Position numbers and translations under genes: made by a program
Notes under the pieces: model-generated
Databases searched by the model: none
The model's input: only the letters and a program-made list of their open reading frames with translations
What the model was told of the DNA's origin: nothing
Shown here: positions 61,601-64,000 of the stretch, in pieces
How positions within the stretch are numbered: the first letter of the stretch is position 1
Layout of the letters: every line of letters starts with the position of its first letter
Assembly: GCA_948470475.1 (NCBI GenBank)
Contig: OX419335.1
Coordinates: 36,144,297 to 36,208,296 of the forward strand
Direction of reading: 5' to 3'
DNA: 64,000 bases
From: Galaxea fascicularis
Lineage: Eukaryota > Cnidaria > Anthozoa > Scleractinia > Euphylliidae

Positions 61601-63097
61601 GTTTTTGGTGTTCTAGTGTGGACGGTGGAAAATGCTGTGAAAACGCTATTGTGAACATAAATACTTTAATGCGTTTTCAAGAAACAGAAAACGGAAAACA
61701 CATTAGTTTAGACGGGGCCTCACACTAATCCTCACCTGACAGTCTTGAGTGAGCTCCAAGTTACCGTTGGTGATTCGCCAACAGAGATTGTACAGAGGGT
61801 TCTGACTGGCTGGGACATCCATGGCATGGATCACGTACATGGCACCGTTGACAACTGAAATATGGGGACATACTGGTTGGAGTTGATTTGTTTAACAAAG
61901 CTAAAATATCACTTGTGTAACTCTATATTGTCCAATCGTTGCTCGGTTAAGCACATTTAAATGAAACGAATTCTTAAGTAATGCCACCTTACTTTAATCA
62001 TACTTGGTAACAGCTAGAATGAATTAAGTGATTAAATGGTCTTGTTGTTTTCTTAATATAAGGTACGAAATAGACCAAGGGATATAACGCAAGTGCAAAA
62101 GCTAGCATACACCAAAGGTGCGTTTTTTTGGGAAGATCCGATCGAAAACAGATTGTTGAATCCATAAACGGAAAATCCAAAAACGGATCATGGATCCAAA
62201 GTATCCATACTCAGAAATAATACATCCTGCAGATCAAATCTAAATCCGGATTTTTGAGATTCGTGATCCACCTGCTCTTTTGCGAAAGGATACGAAAAAT
62301 GTAGATGTGGCAAACGTTCTTCGTGTGATATCCGACTCCTTGTCCGAGTTTCGTCGTATTTTCCAGCGAAGACCGCCATTACATCATTATAGCAAATTCA
62401 GGTAAGTCCTATCGATGTATCTTTTAAGAATTACATTATATATATGTACACTGTAAAGCCAGTAGTGGTTGGAGCGGTGTCGATTATGCAGCGAGTCTAT
62501 ATATAAATGTGATGTATTTTTTAGCACAATATTAACCAAGTTTAACAGTTTAAACCGCAACTGAAGGTAAACATTCTGGTTTTCCAAGAATTGATTTGCT
62601 TTCGTTATTCCACAAGTGGTCTGATTCCATGGTTATTAAACTGGTGAAAGTCTAGATAAATTGAGAGCAAAATAATTCTCAACGACTGCTACTCTATGCC
62701 GCGACATACGAAAACAACGAAAGTCATCGTCGTTCGAGCTTTGCAAACACTGCTGTAGTTCTCTAAGACAGCCGAGAAAGTCCTCGATAATAATAATGAA
62801 AAAAATTCCCGGTCATTTTTAGCTCATGGATGACGAAGTCATGCCAAGAGGTTTTGGTGAGGCTCTTATGGACATCGATCACTCCCTCACTCACTCGATT
62901 CTGATTAATTTATTCATTTAACTTGGATTGAACGTTTCCCCCTGTCTCTCTCCTGGTAAGTATTGCTTTTGTCTCCACAGTCTTCTTGGCCCAACCTTTG
63001 CAAGTTTCAAGGGGTAGCACAAAGGCGTAGATTTCTGCTCTGCAGATGTTGTTTACGTGTGGAATTTTCATGGCGTACATCAGTAGCCCATCGTTAG
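49490..63097 (-). CDS. Gene B: AbfB / polyproline / FN2 / minicollagen-CRD protein, 5' end outside the window
   Basis: Twelve exons seen, about 3.14 kb of coding sequence (1045 codons): 62996-63097, 61736-61854, 60693-60837, 55428-55775, 54809-55011, 54290-54503, 53459-54181, 52850-52867, 52055-52384, 51039-51205, 49868-50459, 49490-49665. All phases agree and no frame break was found, so it is probably functional. Domain order is the same as gene A from its exon 6 onward: trefoil region, two conserved modules, Pro-rich region, FN2 pair, five CRDs, FN2, stop. A signal peptide and PA14 domain are expected beyond 64 kb (inference). An L1/Tx1 LINE fills the intron at 57-60 kb. Confidence 0.82.
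49868..50459 (-). CDS. Gene B exon: CRDs 2 to 5
   Basis: Four CRDs: CPAICAKYCAPDCLVRCC, CPQICFRTCVNSCPAACC, CPDSCYPNCHVNCPPQCC, CPDFCSKLCAWTCPRECC, all with exact x3 spacing. The first lacks the usual Pro before the last Cys triplet (CLVRCC). A Pro-rich spacer (APSPPPLFLPPSPPPAVP) separates the first two. Phase 0 in at CTTTACAG, phase 1 out at AAGG|GTAATT. Confidence 0.87.
51039..51205 (-). CDS. Gene B exon: CRD 1
   Basis: 167 bp, the same length as in gene A. Reads GDAPGSVPQPKIAFSP then CASDCDGKCVDACPDYCC and a Thr/Gln-rich tail. Phase 1 in, phase 0 out at CAG|GTAATA. Confidence 0.85.
51423..52020. mobile_element. Tc1/mariner-like MITE with TA target duplication
   Basis: Ends CAGTAAAAACCCGCGTGTAA and, in reverse complement, the identical right end, each extended by GAACCTA. 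TA flanks both sides (51421-51422 and 52021-52022). 598 bp, no transposase. Internal 'AAGAACCT' phrases repeat the end motif. Confidence 0.88.
52055..52384 (-). CDS. Gene B exon: two FN2 modules
   Basis: 330 bp. Both modules are complete (WCATTERYDADKQWGFC and WCATTYNYDVDKQWGYC). Acceptor CCTAACAG, donor GGAG|GTAACA. A MITE ends about 34 bp into the following intron. Confidence 0.85.
52500..52640. repeat. TGGCA pentanucleotide repeat
   Basis: Imperfect (TGGCA)n with GGTAT and ACATAGCATA variants, best between 52560 and 52635, in a gene B intron. Confidence 0.8.
52850..52867 (-). CDS. Gene B microexon, 18 bp
   Basis: CGCCATTACCAATTCAGG is bounded by TTTTAG and GTAAGT. It adds exactly six codons (A-P-L-P-I-Q plus a shared Gly) and keeps phase 1 on both sides, so it can be skipped without harm. 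No equivalent was found in gene A. Confidence 0.5.
53459..54181 (-). CDS. Gene B exon: Pro/Thr-rich region
   Basis: 723 bp, in frame throughout. Contains APPPPPPPPPEPSPPPIPP, a basic KRPKKPKKPK patch, and several PPC or APC units (HPCGPE, PRPCLPTTPP, PPPCSPGTPPPCAPG). The single Cys residues in a Pro-rich chain could form inter-chain disulfides (inference). The TTP-PCLPTT unit is shared with gene A exon 12. Donor ACAG|GTGAGT. Confidence 0.8.
54290..54503 (-). CDS. Gene B exon: 'FWAKD...LDGKK' module
   Basis: Partner of gene A exon 11. Reads TSGELDDTQQLYLDL, VVKFWAKDLYGKRDIF and LDGKKVVYAVPGIHCDHHIS. Acceptor TTTCACAG, donor C|GTGAGT, phase 0 in, phase 1 out. Confidence 0.78.
54809..55011 (-). 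CDS. Gene B exon: conserved 'AGVPFILYSSLKPEGY' module
   Basis: Partner of gene A exon 10. Reads PCLKFHFWNDAGVPFILYSS and LKPEGYLVTGPEIHLHYVIR, phase 1 in, phase 0 out at GAG|GTTAGT. Fold unknown, probably all-beta. Confidence 0.78.
55428..55775 (-). CDS. Gene B exon: AbfB-like beta-trefoil, second part, and Pro/Thr linker
   Basis: Reads YDASAAFFQVFSLPGAFQFS, GWYICRSENKDYHR, WLKKCSFALRPLAPNE and a Thr/Pro linker ending HKHP. Donor G|GTAAAT at 55426-55427. Matches gene A exon 9 with eight extra codons. Confidence 0.8.
55780..56984. other. Gene B intron, repeats only
   Basis: Contains inverted 'CCAATCAGA' phrases near 56190 and 56280 and a CG-rich GCACGAGGCGATAGCCGAGTG near 56540, probably pieces of dispersed repeats. 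No exon is supported. The stretch 56640-56984 may be LINE 5' sequence. Confidence 0.35.
56985..60220 (+). mobile_element. L1/Tx1-type LINE with endonuclease and RT, internal deletion, poly-A tail
   Basis: Endonuclease part (to 57780): SLNVKG, LQETHS, NVYAPN, GGDLNC, RLDYWL and DHDAIS, the standard catalytic set. RT part: WRPISLVN (57840), DFQKAFDSVE followed by a stop at 58082-58084 where Trp is expected, RGVRQGDPLSPYLF, FADDT, then a C-terminal zinc knuckle (CSFCKGQPESLNHLLFHC). At about 57785 endonuclease and RT are joined out of frame, so the middle of ORF2 is deleted. No ORF1 was found. Ends in A21 at 60200-60221. Located in a gene B intron. Confidence 0.88.
60693..60837 (-). CDS. Gene B exon: AbfB-like beta-trefoil, first part
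   Basis: Reads AFVVHIPGFDKGTGEHQTIS then FESVCAPGHYVRQKNYRFVL. The AbfB core is even clearer than in gene A. Phase 0 in, phase 1 out at A|GTAAGT. Confidence 0.8.
61306..61720. mobile_element. MITE with AGGCCCCGTC ends
   Basis: Left AGGCCCCGTCCACACTACTG and right, in reverse complement, AGGCCCCGTCTAAACTAATG. Sub-terminal GCGTTTTC phrases are inverted too. 415 bp, non-coding, in a gene B intron close to exon 61736. Confidence 0.75.
61736..61854 (-). CDS. Gene B exon: conserved 'VNGAMYVIHAMDVP' module
   Basis: Same 119-bp length and phases as gene A exon 7. Acceptor ATTTCAG, donor CAG|GTGAG. Contains NLCWRITNGNLELTQDCQ with the conserved Cys and Trp. Confidence 0.8.
61900..62990. other. Gene B intron, nothing coding recognised
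   Basis: AT-rich. The region 62100-62240 has inverted GATCCGTTTTTGG-like phrases. No exon with matching phase is seen. Confidence 0.35.
62996..63097 (-). CDS. Gene B exon (partner of the end of gene A exon 6)
   Basis: Reads NDGLLMYAMKIPHVNNICRA then EIYAFVLPLETCK, phase 1 in and out. The donor G|GTTGGG is weak but in phase with the next exon. It is the first exon of gene B visible in the window. Confidence 0.55.
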
Positions 63098-63099
63098 CT

Positions 63100-64000
63100 A
63101 GAAAAGTAAAGATGCAACGCAGACGGTTTTCGTTCAATCCTCAAACAAAATATACCTTTGTTGAGTTGGAAAATGGAACGTTAATAAGATAAAGAACACA
63201 AGTTGCGAGAATTGAACTTCGAAATCTTCAGAGTAGCGAAATTGGACTTCAAAATCTCAGAAGCTACTAAAGTATGATCACTGTGTGCGGGTTCATAGAC
63301 AATTTCTCTTTTTGCCCGAAGGAAGGATACAACAGGGAATTAATCGATAAAAAAAAAGGAAAGGGGAGAAAGGCTTTCTGGCCAAAAACCGTATTCAGGC
63401 AAGGAACGCATTTGATTTAGTAGCGATATATGATAGATTTTACAGTCTGTAATGCAGCTTGTTAAACAGAAACGCCGCGTTCTGTTCAAGGTGAAAGCTC
63501 AATTTCATATAAATGGCTTTCCAAGCCAAAACACCGATCTTGTTCAGAAAGTCCTGAGTAACTGCTGAATACCCCGCCACTTGAAGTTATACCCCTAAAA
63601 AAGCTGGCTACATGGATACGCAGTCATTCCTCGCCAACACTTTTAGAACGAGACAGACATAACCCTAACCCTAAGACCACCCCTTGTAAGAAACTTTAAG
63701 TTGCCTTTTATAGCTTTTAAAAAAGCGACTATTGACTATTGTTTTGTAGCCCGTATACTTACGTCTGTCAAAGTGCCAGACAACGAAACGTTTGGGGTAT
63801 TTGGTTATGGATCTTTAGGGATACCACTCTAAACGGTTTAAGGCTGTGTCAGTAATTTTACAGAAAAAATTACCGCGTAAACGGTTCTTTTACCATGAGG
63901 TACACCTGAAAGGGATGCGCTCCTACGAAACACAAGCGAAATGTACAGGTTTCTTGCCCATCATTTTTTTTTTGTAAGAAAATAAAGTTGTTGTAAACTG
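63100..64000. other. Gene B upstream intron up to window edge
   Basis: No conserved exon of the family was recognised here, so the PA14 part of gene B, if present, lies beyond 64 kb. Confidence 0.35.

Noticed and set aside
706..63097. Possibility that the genes are true minicollagens
   Set aside because: No Gly-X-Y collagen repeat was found in any exon.
63658..63674. CCCTAA telomere-like units
   Set aside because: Only about two units; chance.
1..64000. CRISPR arrays, operons or ribosome binding sites
   Set aside because: The window is intron-rich animal DNA; no such structures are present.

Overview
The window is animal DNA and comes almost certainly from a cnidarian, most likely an anthozoan such as a stony coral. 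The key evidence is a set of spliced minus-strand genes that encode the cysteine module C-x3-C-x3-C-x3-C-x3-CC. This is the minicollagen-type cysteine-rich domain (CRD), known from nematocyst capsule proteins of Cnidaria. The rest is intron and intergenic DNA packed with LINEs, tRNA-derived SINEs, Penelope pieces, MITEs and relics of self-synthesising (Polinton/Maverick-like) elements.

Three related genes lie head to tail on the minus strand. Gene B (63.1 to 49.5 kb) is cut at its 5' side by the window edge and has 12 exons here. Copy C (42.4 to 38.6 kb) holds only the last four exon types and is damaged: it has a 1-bp deletion between its two FN2 modules, a stop after its first CRD and a shortened CRD exon. 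Gene A (36.4 to 0.7 kb) can be followed from signal peptide to stop codon through 16 exons whose splice phases agree at every junction. Its order is signal peptide, PA14 domain (three exons), an Ala/Gly-rich segment, a conserved linker, an AbfB-like beta-trefoil, two conserved modules of unknown type, a polyproline/Thr region, two FN2 (fibronectin type II) modules, five CRDs and a C-terminal FN2 module. No collagen Gly-X-Y repeat is present, so this is not a minicollagen. It is a large secreted multidomain protein that may be cross-linked into nematocyst walls or tubules through its CRDs (inference). Gene A has a one-base frame break in a C7 run of the polyproline exon.

Elements inside or between the genes: a 6.0-kb protein-primed DNA polymerase B element with about 260-bp terminal inverted repeats (15.2 to 21.2 kb, inside a PA14 intron of gene A, decayed); a decayed Polinton-like relic (27.5 to 32.8 kb, first intron of gene A) with VLTF3-like, capsid-like and PLA2-like pieces; L2/CR1-type LINEs (2.2 to 4.2 kb and 42.5 to 43.3 kb); an L1/Tx1-type LINE with poly-A tail (57.0 to 60.2 kb, intron of gene B) and a 3' fragment of the same family with a 15-bp target duplication (47.7 to 48.3 kb); Penelope-like terminal repeats, one with an intact hammerhead ribozyme core (34.17 to 34.22 kb); and many MITEs, two of them near-perfect long palindromes (32.0 and 41.2 kb).

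All coordinates were read by eye from the sequence. Exon borders rest on GT/AG sites, phase agreement and comparison between the three paralogues. No database search was possible.
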